64,000 bases of DNA from Winogradskyella jejuensis (GCF_900129745.1 NZ_FQWS01000001.1:1240001-1304000); one strand, 5' to 3'. Positions 27,435 to 36,906 are shown, counted from the stretch's first letter. Made by a program: numbers and translations. The notes: generated from the letters alone by a model not told the origin.

Positions 27435-28436
27435 ATGGAAGAAACGAATACAATTGATATAAAATCGATTAACGAAAAGATTGAAAAAGAGAGTGCTTTT
27501 GTAGACTTATTAACCTTAGAAATGAACAAGGTCATTGTAGGTCAAAAACATATGGTAGAACGTTTGCTCATTGGTCTTTTAGGTCAAGGACATATTCTGC
27601 AAGAAGGTGTTCCTGGTTTAGCAAAAACTTTAGCTATAAACACACTGTCTAAAGCTGTTTCGGGAAGTTTTAGTCGTATTCAGTTTACACCAGATTTATT
27701 ACCTGCAGATGTTGTAGGGACTTTAATTTACAATATAAAAGAGAACGATTTCTCAATTAAAAAAGGACCAATATTTGCCAACTTTGTATTGGCAGATGAG
27801 ATTAACAGAGCACCTGCAAAAGTACAATCGGCATTGTTAGAAGCCATGCAAGAAAAACAGGTAACTATTGGTGACGAGACTTTTGTTTTAGACAAGCCAT
27901 TTTTAGTAATGGCAACTCAAAATCCGGTGGAACAAGAAGGAACATATCCACTTCCTGAAGCTCAAGTCGACCGTTTTATGCTTAAAACGGTAATTGATTA
28001 CCCAAAACAAGCCGAAGAACAGCTTATCATGCGTGCCAACTTAAAAGGCTCATGGGAGAAAGTAAATCCTGTAGTTTCAGTAGAGCAAATTTTAAACGCT
28101 CAAAATGCCGTTAGAGAAGTTTATATGGATGAAAAGATTGAAAAGTATATCCTCGATATCATCTTTGCAACGCGCTACCCAGAAAATTACAATTTAGGTG
28201 ATTTAAAAGCTTTAATCTCTTTCGGAGCTTCACCTCGTGGAAGCATTAATTTAGCAACTGCAGCAAAATGTTACGCATTTATTAAACGTCGTGGTTATGT
28301 AATCCCAGAAGATGTTCGAGCAGTAGTGCATGACGTATTACGCCATAGAATAGGTATTACTTATGAAGCTGAGGCAGAAAATGTAACTTCAGAAGATATC
28401 ATCAATAAGATTGTAAATCAAATCGAAGTACCATAG
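27435..28436 (+). CDS. MoxR-type AAA+ ATPase, first gene of the bat operon
   Basis: The 333-residue ATPase has Walker A GVPGLAKT, Walker B DEINRAPAKVQSALLEAMQE, sensor motif ATQNPVEQEGTYPLPEAQVDR and an arginine finger region. MoxR proteins act as chaperones that insert cofactors into or activate complexes containing VWA-domain proteins. Here it heads the cluster with DUF58, an unknown membrane protein and BatA to BatE, the standard Bacteroidota arrangement linked to oxygen tolerance and stress in Bacteroides fragilis. The 194 bases upstream show no convincing TAnnTTTG promoter. Confidence 0.95.
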   Translation: MEETNTIDIKSINEKIEKESAFVDLLTLEMNKVIVGQKHMVERLLIGLLGQGHILQEGVPGLAKTLAINTLSKAVSGSFSRIQFTPDLLPADVVGTLIYNIKENDFSIKKGPIFANFVLADEINRAPAKVQSALLEAMQEKQVTIGDETFVLDKPFLVMATQNPVEQEGTYPLPEAQVDRFMLKTVIDYPKQAEEQLIMRANLKGSWEKVNPVVSVEQILNAQNAVREVYMDEKIEKYILDIIFATRYPENYNLGDLKALISFGASPRGSINLATAAKCYAFIKRRGYVIPEDVRAVVHDVLRHRIGITYEAEAENVTSEDIINKIVNQIEVP

Positions 28437-28442
28437 AATTTA

Positions 28443-28500
28443 AGATTTTAGAATTACGAACAACGATTTAGAAAATCGTAAATCAACAATCTTCAATCGT
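28443..28500. repeat. Degenerate ATCGTAAAT-type repeats between moxR and the DUF58 gene
   Basis: The 74-base spacer carries repeated words (GAATTACGAA, ATCGTAAATC, ATCGTAAATT) and a perfect 7-bp hairpin ACGATTT/AAATCGT (28463-28469 and 28473-28479, 3-base loop). A similar word GAATTACGAATTAC recurs at 29387-29400. It looks like remains of a small repeated element. Confidence 0.45.
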
Positions 28501-28510
28501 AAATTGAAAA

Positions 28511-29377
28511 ATGGATACCAAAGAACTTCTTAAAAAAGTACGCAAAATAGAGATTAAGACACGTCGTTTGTCTGATCATATTTTTGGAGGCGAATACCAT
28601 TCGACTTTCAAAGGGCGTGGTATGACGTTTTCGGAAGTTCGTCAGTATCAGTTTGGAGACGACGTTCGTAATATAGACTGGAATGTTACTGCTCGAACAA
28701 ATGAGCCTCACGTTAAGGTTTTTGAAGAAGAGCGTGAGCTTACCATGATGTTGATGGCAGATGTTTCAGGAAGTAAATTATTTGGTACGCAGAACCAATT
28801 TAAGGACGAAATAGTTACAGAGATTGCTGCTACTTTGGCGTTTTCAGCAACTCAAAACAATGACAAAATAGGACTGATTCTATTTTCAGATGAAATAGAA
28901 TTATTCATTCCGCCAAAGAAAGGACGTTCTCACGTTTTAAGAATTATCCGAGAGTTGTTAGAGTTTCAACCAAAAAGTAAAAAGACCAATATATCTGAAG
29001 CTTTAAAGTTTTTGTCTAATGTTATGAAAAAGAAAGCCATTGTTTTTATGCTTTCAGATTTTGTGGCAGACGATTACAAACAAACTTTAAAGATTGCTGC
29101 TGGTAAACATGATATTACAGGTATTAGGGTTTTTGATAGACACGAAGAAGCTATTCCAAATATTGGAATGGTACAAATGCAAGATGAAGAAACAGGAGAA
29201 CTGCTATTAGTTAATACAGCGTCAAAAAAAGTGAGACAGGATTACACCTCTTTTTACAGAGGAAAAGTAGACTACTACAAAGATGCCTTTACAAAGTCTG
29301 GCGCAGGAACTATAGATTGCCGTGTTGATGAAAGTTATGTGAAGAAGCTGTTGGGTTATTTTAAAAGAAGAGGATAA
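28511..29377 (+). CDS. DUF58 domain protein of the bat operon
   Basis: The 288-residue cytoplasmic protein has the DUF58 signature GEYHSTFKGRGMTF, RQYQFGDDVRNIDWNVTART and VFEEERELTMMLMADVSGS. The last part begins a VWA-like fold with a metal-binding MADVSGS stretch. DUF58 proteins always accompany MoxR and Bat-type VWA proteins. A 74-base spacer of degenerate repeats separates it from moxR; the next gene follows after 4 bases. Confidence 0.93.
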   Translation: MDTKELLKKVRKIEIKTRRLSDHIFGGEYHSTFKGRGMTFSEVRQYQFGDDVRNIDWNVTARTNEPHVKVFEEERELTMMLMADVSGSKLFGTQNQFKDEIVTEIAATLAFSATQNNDKIGLILFSDEIELFIPPKKGRSHVLRIIRELLEFQPKSKKTNISEALKFLSNVMKKKAIVFMLSDFVADDYKQTLKIAAGKHDITGIRVFDRHEEAIPNIGMVQMQDEETGELLLVNTASKKVRQDYTSFYRGKVDYYKDAFTKSGAGTIDCRVDESYVKKLLGYFKRRG

Positions 29378-29381
29378 ACGA

Positions 29382-31085
29382 ATGAAGAATTACGAATTAC
29401 AAATGATAAATAAAAGAAACGCTACGAGCTACAGTTTTTTGGCTTCCAGTATTTTTTCTGTTTTCTTTTTTCTCTTCTCATTTGTTTCATTTTCTCAAGT
29501 CACTACTGAGGTAGACACAACAAACATAAGAATTGGCGAGCAGATTTCGTACAAAATAAAAGTTGAAACCGACTCGACTAAACTTGTGGTTTTCCCAGAA
29601 GGGCAAACATTTCTGCCATTAGAATTGGTTGAAGCGCTCAAAGTAGATACCACTAAAAATGCTTCAAAATTTGAGCTACTTCGCGAATATAAATTGACAC
29701 AATTCGACTCAGGTTCGTATTATATTCCACCGCAAAAAGTCATCATTGGTGATAATCCATTTTTTACAGATTCGCTAAAAGTTGAAGTCAATACCATTGA
29801 AGTAGACACTACAAAACAAGGATTGTTTGATATAAAACCAATTATAGAAGTAGAGAAAAGCGCAAATAAATGGTGGCTGTATTTATTACTAGTCCTAGCC
29901 GCATTGGCTTTGATAGGTTTCTTATTGTATTGGTTTATATGGCGAAAAAAACCATTAACTGAAGAAGAAGAAATAGCTCTATTACCAGCTTATGATAGAG
30001 CAAAATTAGCCATTTCAAAATTAGAAGAGCAGAAGTATCTTGAACGGTCGGAGTTAAAATCTTTTTATTCGGAATTAACTTTTATAATCAGAAAGTTTTT
30101 AGATGAAAAAGTCTATGACCGCTCGTTAGAAAGTACAACTGATGAGCTCGTAGAAAGGCTACAACTTTTAAAAGATGGTAATCAATTCGCATTTAAAAAA
30201 GATACAATTTCTAATATCGAAACTATTTTTAAGCGTGCCGATTTGGTAAAGTTTGCGAAGTCAAAACCAGATATTGCTTTAGCAGAACTAGATAAGCAAA
30301 CCATTGAAAAAGAATTAGAAAACGTAAAGCTCACCTTACCAGAGCCAACAGAAGAAGAAAAGCTACTTGACCAGCAGTATAAAGAGGCTCAAGAACGAAA
30401 AGAAAAGCGTAAGAAGATTATAATTACTACTGCGATTTCATTATTCATCTTAATTGCAACGTTTGTAGGTTTTGGTGCTACTTATGGTTTTGGTTATGTT
30501 AAAGATAAGCTTATAGGTCATAGCAGTATTGAGCTCTTAGAAGGTGATTGGGTGCAAAGTGCATATGGTTTTCCACCAATTTACATAGAAACTCCAAAGG
30601 TTTTAAAACGTCAAGAAATAGAACTTCCAGAAGAAGCTAAGGGTAAAGTTAAAGTGACAGCTTTTGGCTACGGAAGTATGCTTGACGATTTTTATATCGC
30701 TACATCTACAACCATAGTGGGCGAACAAAAGGAAGAAGATGCAGATGTACAGAAAGCCATTAATCTCAATAATATAATTGAACAAAGTCTCAAGAATTGG
30801 GAGAATCTTGGAGTACAAAATATCATTACTAAAAATGAAGAATTTTTAACGCCCAATGAAGCTCAAGGCATCAAAACTTTTGGTAGGGCAGATTTCCCAA
30901 AATCTAAAGACGGTGAATTTTATGAAGGAGAATATACCCTTTTGAGCTTTACTACAGAACAAGTTGTACAACAAGTTATTATCATGTGGCGTGCCGATGA
31001 TGTTTACGCAAAGGATATTGTAAAGCGTATTATTGATTCTGTTGAGCTAAATCCTAATGTTAAACGCGAAGAAGAAACCAAATAA
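29382..31085 (+). CDS. Bat-operon membrane protein of unknown function
   Basis: The 567-residue envelope protein has an N-terminal signal or anchor ending near FVSFSQ (~39), then a beta-rich periplasmic domain (TNIRIGEQISYKI; resembles BatD-type Ig-like domains). One membrane helix (~165-187) precedes a DUF4381-like cytoplasmic segment (ERSELKSFYSELTFIIRKFL), and a further helix (~342-365) precedes a C-terminal domain of ~180 residues. The start at 29382 has AGAGG eight bases upstream; 29403 (MINKRN) is an alternative because the first codons resemble the repeat in the previous spacer. It fills the conserved slot between DUF58 and BatA and overlaps batA by one base. Confidence 0.85.
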   Translation: MKNYELQMINKRNATSYSFLASSIFSVFFFLFSFVSFSQVTTEVDTTNIRIGEQISYKIKVETDSTKLVVFPEGQTFLPLELVEALKVDTTKNASKFELLREYKLTQFDSGSYYIPPQKVIIGDNPFFTDSLKVEVNTIEVDTTKQGLFDIKPIIEVEKSANKWWLYLLLVLAALALIGFLLYWFIWRKKPLTEEEEIALLPAYDRAKLAISKLEEQKYLERSELKSFYSELTFIIRKFLDEKVYDRSLESTTDELVERLQLLKDGNQFAFKKDTISNIETIFKRADLVKFAKSKPDIALAELDKQTIEKELENVKLTLPEPTEEEKLLDQQYKEAQERKEKRKKIIITTAISLFILIATFVGFGATYGFGYVKDKLIGHSSIELLEGDWVQSAYGFPPIYIETPKVLKRQEIELPEEAKGKVKVTAFGYGSMLDDFYIATSTTIVGEQKEEDADVQKAINLNNIIEQSLKNWENLGVQNIITKNEEFLTPNEAQGIKTFGRADFPKSKDGEFYEGEYTLLSFTTEQVVQQVIIMWRADDVYAKDIVKRIIDSVELNPNVKREEETK

Positions 31086-32089
31086 TGTTAGACAACATAG
31101 AGTTTTTAAATAAAGAGTTTTTCTGGTTGCTATTGCTTCTTCCAATAGCTATAGCTTGGTATATATTCAAATCTAAACGTCAAACAGCTGAGTTGAAGAT
31201 ATCTTCAATTCAAGGATTTAAAACTTCAGGTTCTTTTTGGGCAAAATTTAAGCATGTGCTTTTTGCATTACGATTAATAGCGTTAGCGTTATTGATTACA
31301 GCTTTGGCAAGACCAAGAACTGTCGATGTTTCTACTAGAACAAAAACCACTAGAGGAATTGACATTGTTATGGCTATCGATGTTTCTGCAAGTATGTTAG
31401 CTAAGGATTTAGTTCCAGACCGTTTAGAGGCTTTAAAAAAAGTAGCCGCAGATTTTATTAATGGTAGACCAAATGACCGTATAGGTTTAGTAGAATATGC
31501 TGGAGAAGCTTTTACCAAAACACCAATTACAAGTGATAAAAATATTGTATTACGCTCGCTTAGAGATATAAAATACAACACCATTATACAGCAAGGAACA
31601 GCAATTGGTATGGGCTTAGCCACTTCGGTAAATCGATTAAAAGACAGTAAAGCAAAGAGTAAGGTTATTATTCTATTGACGGATGGTGTAAACAACTCTG
31701 GATTTATAGACCCAAAAACAGCAAGTGAGTTGGCAGTAGAATATGGTATTAAAACTTATACCATTGGTCTAGGAACAAATGGGATGGCCTTATCTCCTAT
31801 TGGTTACAGAGCAGACGGAGGATTTCGTTATGGTCGTGCACAAGTAGAAATTGATGAAGATTTACTAAAAGAAATCGCAGATGCCACAGGCGGAAAATAT
31901 TTTAGAGCAACAAATAATAAAAAGCTTGCCGAGATTTATGCCGAAATAAATAAACTTGAAACTACAGAAGTGGAAGAGCGTAAATATTACAACTACGAAG
32001 AAAAATATAGACCTCTAGTTATTTTAGCTTTGTTTTTGGTGCTGTTAGAGTGGGTTTTAAAACATACAATTTTTAGAAGCTTTGTTTAG
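31085..32089 (+). CDS. batA: BatA, VWA-domain membrane protein
   Basis: The protein has 334 residues. Two N-terminal membrane helices (~12-28 and ~55-75) precede a von Willebrand factor A domain (~88-290) with an intact MIDAS site IDVSASM (DxSxS), threonine loop GTAIGMGL and DGVNNSG. A last helix (~308-325) anchors the C-terminus. BatA and BatB are thought to form a membrane complex activated by MoxR. The start overlaps the previous stop (TAATG), which implies translational coupling. Confidence 0.94.
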   Translation: MLDNIEFLNKEFFWLLLLLPIAIAWYIFKSKRQTAELKISSIQGFKTSGSFWAKFKHVLFALRLIALALLITALARPRTVDVSTRTKTTRGIDIVMAIDVSASMLAKDLVPDRLEALKKVAADFINGRPNDRIGLVEYAGEAFTKTPITSDKNIVLRSLRDIKYNTIIQQGTAIGMGLATSVNRLKDSKAKSKVIILLTDGVNNSGFIDPKTASELAVEYGIKTYTIGLGTNGMALSPIGYRADGGFRYGRAQVEIDEDLLKEIADATGGKYFRATNNKKLAEIYAEINKLETTEVEERKYYNYEEKYRPLVILALFLVLLEWVLKHTIFRSFV

Positions 32090-33119
32090 ATTAGATGAAA
32101 AAATATGGTTTTGGACATTGCTGATAATCCCAGCAATCATAGTGCTTTTTATACTTGTTCAAGTATGGAAAAAGTCTGCGCAGAAGAAATTTGCAGATGC
32201 CAGATTGTTGAAGCGTTTGAGTCCTAATCAATCTTTATTCAAAAGTATATTAAAGCTTGCTGTTTTGTGTGCAGCATTTGGATTTTTGTCATTAGCATTA
32301 GTAAATCCTAAAATAGGAACTAAAATGGAAACGATACGTAGTCAAGGTGTAGATATTGTATTTGCTGTAGACGTCTCAAAAAGTATGCTTGCGGAGGATA
32401 TTGCGCCTAATCGTATCGAAAAATCAAAGCAGTTAGTTACACAAATCATCAACAACTTAGGAAGTGACCGTGTTGGCATTATAGCTTATGCAGGTAAAGC
32501 TTTTCCGCAGTTACCAATTACAACAGATTATGCGGCTTCAAAAATGTTTTTACAAAACATGAATACAGATATGATGACCTCGCAAGGAACTGCCATTCGT
32601 GAAGCTATAGAGTTGGCAAAAACCTATTATGATGATGAGGAGCAAACCAATCGTATTTTGGTTATCATTTCAGATGGAGAAGACCATGAAGGAGATGCTG
32701 CAGAAATAGCAGAAGAAGCCAATGAGCAAGGCATTCGCATTTTTACAATTGGAGTTGGGGATATTAAAGGTGGACCAATTCCTATAAAACGAAATGGTGT
32801 AATTCTTAATTATAAAAAAGATAAAAACAACGAAACGGTAATTACCAAACTCAACGAGGATACTCTAAAGGAAATAGCAAATGAAGCCAATGGTGTTTAT
32901 ATCAATGGGTCTAATACAAATGATGTTGTAGAAACCATAAAAGATTTGCTAGATAAGATGGATAAAAAAGAATTTGAGTCTAAGCAGATAGCAGATTTTA
33001 AAGACCAATTTCAATGGTTCTTAGGATTTGGGATATTCTTCTTGTTCATAGATATATTCTTTTTAGAACGAAAAACAGAATGGTTAAAGAAGCTTAATTT
33101 GTTCAATGAGCAGTTTTAG
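32082..33119 (+). CDS. batB: BatB, VWA-domain membrane protein (TTG start)
   Basis: The 345-residue protein has the same layout as BatA: two N-terminal helices, a VWA domain with MIDAS VDVSKSM and ISDGEDHEGD, and a C-terminal helix (FQWFLGFGIFFLFIDIFF). No in-frame ATG exists before METIRSQG (~residue 87), which would remove both helices. The TTG at 32082 gives MFRLDEKIWFW, the usual N-terminus of BatB, so TTG is the start. It overlaps batA by 8 bases. BatA and BatB are paralogues. Confidence 0.92.
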   Translation: MFRLDEKIWFWTLLIIPAIIVLFILVQVWKKSAQKKFADARLLKRLSPNQSLFKSILKLAVLCAAFGFLSLALVNPKIGTKMETIRSQGVDIVFAVDVSKSMLAEDIAPNRIEKSKQLVTQIINNLGSDRVGIIAYAGKAFPQLPITTDYAASKMFLQNMNTDMMTSQGTAIREAIELAKTYYDDEEQTNRILVIISDGEDHEGDAAEIAEEANEQGIRIFTIGVGDIKGGPIPIKRNGVILNYKKDKNNETVITKLNEDTLKEIANEANGVYINGSNTNDVVETIKDLLDKMDKKEFESKQIADFKDQFQWFLGFGIFFLFIDIFFLERKTEWLKKLNLFNEQF

Positions 33120-33167
33120 TACTATTTTAACGCAATCAAAAACAAGCTTTAGTAATTTTAGATAAAG

Positions 33168-34022
33168 ATGAAAAGTAAATTTAATATGAAAACTTACAGT
33201 TTGGTTTTAGCACTATTAGTGTCAGTTTTTGGCTTTTCTCAAGATTTTGAAAAAGAAAGACAAAAAGCTGAACGCAAAGCTAAAGATTTGGTTTATGATG
33301 CAAATTCTTTATTAGAAAAAGACGATTTCATTTCAGCAGAAATGGAATATAGAAAAGCCATATCAGCTCAAAAAGACAATGTAGCTGGCGCTTACAATTT
33401 AGGGAACTCCTATTACAATAAAGGGAATTATTCAGAAGCACTATTCCGCCATCAGGAAGCGGCAAATAATGCAACGACCAAAGAAGCAAAGCACAAAGCA
33501 TATCATAACATTGGTAATATTTTGATGCAAAACAAAAAATGTAAAGAAGCTGTTGAAGCCTTCAAAAATGCATTAAGAAATAACCCAAGTGATGAAGAAA
33601 CACGCTATAATTTTGCTTTAGCTAAAGAATGTGCTAAACAGCAACAAGACCAAGATGGCGGTGGTGATGACCAGAAGGAGGACGAAAAGAAAGAAGACCA
33701 AAAAGACAAAGACAAAGAGAAAGAAAACAAAGACGAAGAAAATAAGGAAAAGGATAAAAAGGAAGAAGAAGGCGAAAAAGACAAAAAGAAGGGAGACGAT
33801 GAGAAAGATGAAGACGGAAAGCCAAAAGATGAGAAAAAAGACGACGGTAAAGGCGATAAAGAAAAACCACAGCAAAAGCCAAAACCACAACCTGGAAAAA
33901 TGTCTCCTCAACAAATAAAAAATATTCTTGAAGCGATGAACAATCAAGAACAGAAGGTTCAAGAAAAAATAAATGCCAAAAAGCAAAAAGGTGCAAAAAT
34001 AAGAACCGAGAAAGACTGGTAA
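33168..34022 (+). CDS. batC: BatC, TPR protein with Lys/Glu/Asp-rich tail
   Basis: The 284-residue exported protein has a signal near MKTYSLVLALLVSVFGFSQ (a second in-frame ATG at 33186 is an alternative start). TPR repeats occupy ~40-152 (AGAYNLGNSYYNKGNYSEAL, AYHNIGNILMQNKKCKEAVE, ETRYNFALAKECAKQ). From ~160 to ~240 it is almost only K, E, D and G, then proline/glutamine and a short conserved end MSPQQIKNILEAMNNQE. TPR domains mediate protein contacts; the charged tail is probably a disordered linker. The composition also explains several long artefactual frames here. Confidence 0.9.
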   Translation: MKSKFNMKTYSLVLALLVSVFGFSQDFEKERQKAERKAKDLVYDANSLLEKDDFISAEMEYRKAISAQKDNVAGAYNLGNSYYNKGNYSEALFRHQEAANNATTKEAKHKAYHNIGNILMQNKKCKEAVEAFKNALRNNPSDEETRYNFALAKECAKQQQDQDGGGDDQKEDEKKEDQKDKDKEKENKDEENKEKDKKEEEGEKDKKKGDDEKDEDGKPKDEKKDDGKGDKEKPQQKPKPQPGKMSPQQIKNILEAMNNQEQKVQEKINAKKQKGAKIRTEKDW

Positions 34023-34037
34023 TCGCAATTTGGCTCC

Positions 34038-35807
34038 ATGAATTTAAAAAATATCATATCAATATTTATTTTACTTCTTGCATCTACAATTTCATTGGCG
34101 CAAGTAAAGTTCGAGGCAAAAGTCAGTAAAAAGACACTTGGCATTAATGAGCGACTGCGTATAGATTTTGAAATGAATAAAGATGGCGATAATTTTGTGC
34201 CGCCAAGCTTTAAAGATTTTACCGTAGTTGGTGGGCCAAATACATCTGTAAGTAACTATTGGGCTAACGGTAAGCGGTCTTTTACCAAAACCTACAGCTA
34301 TTTTTTATCTCCCAAAAAACAAGGAAGTTTTACGATAAAACAAGCACAAATAGAAATAGACGGTCAGGTTTATAAAACGTTTCCTGTAACCATAAAAGTG
34401 ACTAAGGCTATAGAAAAACCAAAAGACCCCAATGACCCTGCTTATTTAGCATCGCAGAATATCCATTTGGTTGCAGAGGTATCAAAGACTAATCCCTATC
34501 TCAATGAAGCGATTACCGTAGTTTACAAATTATACGTAGCCTTAGATACTGGTGTTAGTGGTTGGAGAGATAAGCAGACTCCGCAGTTTAATGATTTTTG
34601 GAATCAGAATATAGAAGTCAAGGCTTTTAGACCTTTAAGAGGAAATTATAATGGAGAAGAACACCAATACGTAGTACTTAAAAAAGTGGTGCTCTATCCT
34701 CAAAAAACAGGTAAACTTAAACTTGACCCATACGTCCTAGATTTAACCGTAGAGGTTCCAACTAGCCGTTATGATATTTTTGGTAACAGAATTGTTAGAA
34801 AAGTACCTCAAACTATAACAGCAGGCAAACGTACAATTAATGTTTTACCCTTGCCCGAAGAAGGAAAACCAGCAGATTTTAAAGGAGCAGTAGGATTGTT
34901 TGAGTTTAACGTTACAACAAATAAAGTGTCCTTAGATGCTGGAGAATCTTTAGAGGCGAAAGTTGAAGTTTCAGGAAAGGGAAATCTAAAATTATTTGAA
35001 TTACCAAAGCTCACGCTTCCAAGCTCATTAGAAGTTTACGAGCCAGAACACCAAGAAAACATAAGAACTAATCTGTCTGGAATGCAAGGACGTAGTCTAG
35101 ATACCTACACCATTGTTCCACAGTATAAAGGCAAATATCCAATACCACAAGTTTCGTTTTCTTATTTTAATCCGGAGGCAAAAGAATATAGGACACTGAC
35201 TTCGGATGAAATTGTTGTAGACGTTATTAATGGGCCTTCGTCTGTAAATACTTCAGAAAACACTATAGCAAATACCAACAAGCAAGCGGTGACTACAAAT
35301 TCAAACACCTTTGCTTTTATAAAAACAAATTCAGCTTGGGTGCCAAAAAATAAGACGCCTTTCTTTAAATCTAATCTATTCTGGGGGCTTTTACTGGTGC
35401 CATTTATATTTATTCCAGTTGCCATCTTAGTTAGGAGAAATCAAGAAAAGCGAAATGCAGATGTAATTGGTAATAAACGAAGAAAAGCAGACCGTCTTGC
35501 AAAAAAATATCTAAGTGAAGCCAAAAAAGCCTTAGGACAAAAAGAAGCTTTTTATATTGCTCTAGAACGTGCATTTCATAATTATTTAAAAGCAAAGCTT
35601 CAGATTGAAACTAGCGATTTTAATAAAGAAAAAATTGAAAGTTTATTACTTGAGAGTCATGTAGAGCAGCCTATTGTTTCTGAGTTTATTTCCATATTAG
35701 AAAATTGCGAATTAGCACGTTACACTCCAATAACACAAGTAACTATGCAAAATGATTACGATAAGTCTGTAAAAACAATTAGTGCAATAGACAAACAAAT
35801 ACGATAA
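34038..35807 (+). CDS. batD: BatD, exported beta-domain protein
   Basis: The 589-residue protein has a signal peptide (MNLKNIISIFILLLASTISLA) and BatD/oxygen-tolerance domains (KFEAKVSKKTLGINERLRIDF, SYFLSPKKQGSFTI, SLEAKVEVSGKGNLKLFELP). One membrane helix (~450-470) and a cytoplasmic C-terminus of about 120 residues follow. It is a member of the conserved aerotolerance cluster. It starts 15 bases after batC and ends one base before batE. Confidence 0.92.
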   Translation: MNLKNIISIFILLLASTISLAQVKFEAKVSKKTLGINERLRIDFEMNKDGDNFVPPSFKDFTVVGGPNTSVSNYWANGKRSFTKTYSYFLSPKKQGSFTIKQAQIEIDGQVYKTFPVTIKVTKAIEKPKDPNDPAYLASQNIHLVAEVSKTNPYLNEAITVVYKLYVALDTGVSGWRDKQTPQFNDFWNQNIEVKAFRPLRGNYNGEEHQYVVLKKVVLYPQKTGKLKLDPYVLDLTVEVPTSRYDIFGNRIVRKVPQTITAGKRTINVLPLPEEGKPADFKGAVGLFEFNVTTNKVSLDAGESLEAKVEVSGKGNLKLFELPKLTLPSSLEVYEPEHQENIRTNLSGMQGRSLDTYTIVPQYKGKYPIPQVSFSYFNPEAKEYRTLTSDEIVVDVINGPSSVNTSENTIANTNKQAVTTNSNTFAFIKTNSAWVPKNKTPFFKSNLFWGLLLVPFIFIPVAILVRRNQEKRNADVIGNKRRKADRLAKKYLSEAKKALGQKEAFYIALERAFHNYLKAKLQIETSDFNKEKIESLLLESHVEQPIVSEFISILENCELARYTPITQVTMQNDYDKSVKTISAIDKQIR

Positions 35808-35808
35808 A

Positions 35809-36567
35809 ATGAGAGTGATAGTTATCTTATTATTTTGCTTGTGTAGTGTTTTTACAAACGCTCAAAACGATGTGCTTTTTAAAGAAGGTAATACGCTTTA
35901 TAACAGTGGTAAATACGCTGAGGCTATTCAGAAATATGAAACCGTTTTAAAAACAGGAGAGCATTCTTCGGCATTATATTTCAATTTGGCAAATGCCCAT
36001 TATAAGCTTAACAATGTGGCGCCAAGTATCTATTATTACGAAAAAGCTTTACAGTTAAGTCCTAATGACAAAGACATAAAAAATAATATTGGTTTTGCTC
36101 AAAATATGACAATAGATGCTATAGATACTGTGCCAGAGGTAGGTTTTTCTAGAATAGCAAATAATGTTGTTAATACGTTTTCTACAGATTCGTGGGCAAA
36201 ATTAGCCATAGCAGGTGTTTTGCTATTTGTTCTTTTATTTTTGATGTATCATTTTTCTCAAGCGACAAGGCAAAAAAGGATTGCTTTTATTGTTAGTATT
36301 TTTGGTGTGTTTTTAGCGGGTTTTTCTCTGGTTATGGCATTTCAAAAAAGTAGAATAGAAAAGAAAAATAATCCGGCAATCGTATTTGCACAAGAAAGTA
36401 GGGTTAAGGTAGACCCTAATAAGTCAAGCGAAGAGGCCTTTAGATTACACGAAGGCACAAAAGTGCAAGTTCTAGAAAACTACAACGATTGGTACAAAAT
36501 AGAAATCGCCGATAAAACTTCAGGCTGGATTCCACAAGAGGATGTTAAGCTATTAAATGAATTTTAG
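35809..36567 (+). CDS. batE: BatE, TPR and SH3-like membrane protein
   Basis: The 252-residue protein has a signal peptide (MRVIVILLFCLCSVFTNA) and TPR repeats (~22-110; AEAIQKYETVLKTGEHSSAL). Two membrane helices (~135-150 and ~160-180) are followed by a bacterial SH3 domain at the end (VKVDPNKSS..., WYKIEIADKTSGWIP). This domain order is typical for BatE, the last gene of the operon. No hairpin terminator is obvious in the 45 bases before the next gene, so transcription may continue. Confidence 0.92.
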   Translation: MRVIVILLFCLCSVFTNAQNDVLFKEGNTLYNSGKYAEAIQKYETVLKTGEHSSALYFNLANAHYKLNNVAPSIYYYEKALQLSPNDKDIKNNIGFAQNMTIDAIDTVPEVGFSRIANNVVNTFSTDSWAKLAIAGVLLFVLLFLMYHFSQATRQKRIAFIVSIFGVFLAGFSLVMAFQKSRIEKKNNPAIVFAQESRVKVDPNKSSEEAFRLHEGTKVQVLENYNDWYKIEIADKTSGWIPQEDVKLLNEF

Positions 36568-36612
36568 TAACTTTAGCTTTAGTTAACTAAGTAAATACTA
36601 TATTAGCTATCC

Positions 36613-36906
36613 ATGATAAAAAAAGCCAGCCATAAAATAGCTATGTTTTTTGCAATATTTTTCATTGTTATTGTTGCTGCGCCTACAGTAATTATTTCGA
36701 TGGATGACAATGTAGATGTTACTTTTTTCTTTGGCGAAAATGAAGAGGAAGAAAAAGAAAATCTTAAGCTCCTTTTTGAAATAACAACGACAGATTCTGA
36801 AAACCAAAGTCTAGTAAAAACTAGGGATAACAGAGATGGTTACACGTTTAAAAACTATCCAAAGCCGCATAGAAATCTAATTTCGCCTCCGCCCGACATC
36901 GTATAG
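36613..36906 (+). CDS. Small membrane-anchored protein upstream of SulP
   Basis: The 97 residues have one hydrophobic helix (~8-30, KIAMFFAIFFIVIVAAPTVI) and an acidic stretch GENEEEEKENLKLLFEI; the end is PPPDIV. I recognise no family. It sits between the bat operon and the SulP/carbonic-anhydrase genes. Codon use resembles its neighbours and the start has no competitor. It may be an accessory subunit of the transporter or a stress protein; nothing in sequence decides. Confidence 0.6.
   Translation: MIKKASHKIAMFFAIFFIVIVAAPTVIISMDDNVDVTFFFGENEEEEKENLKLLFEITTTDSENQSLVKTRDNRDGYTFKNYPKPHRNLISPPPDIV

Noticed and set aside
31210..31695. A 161-residue minus-strand frame inside batA.
   Set aside because: It lies wholly within a well-supported VWA gene, and its residue use is that of an antisense shadow.
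33618..34028. Long open frames on both strands within batC, up to 136 residues and very hydrophobic on the minus strand.
   Set aside because: They arise from the AAG/GAA/GAC-rich Lys/Glu/Asp tail of BatC; their phenylalanine- or arginine-only composition is unlike real proteins.
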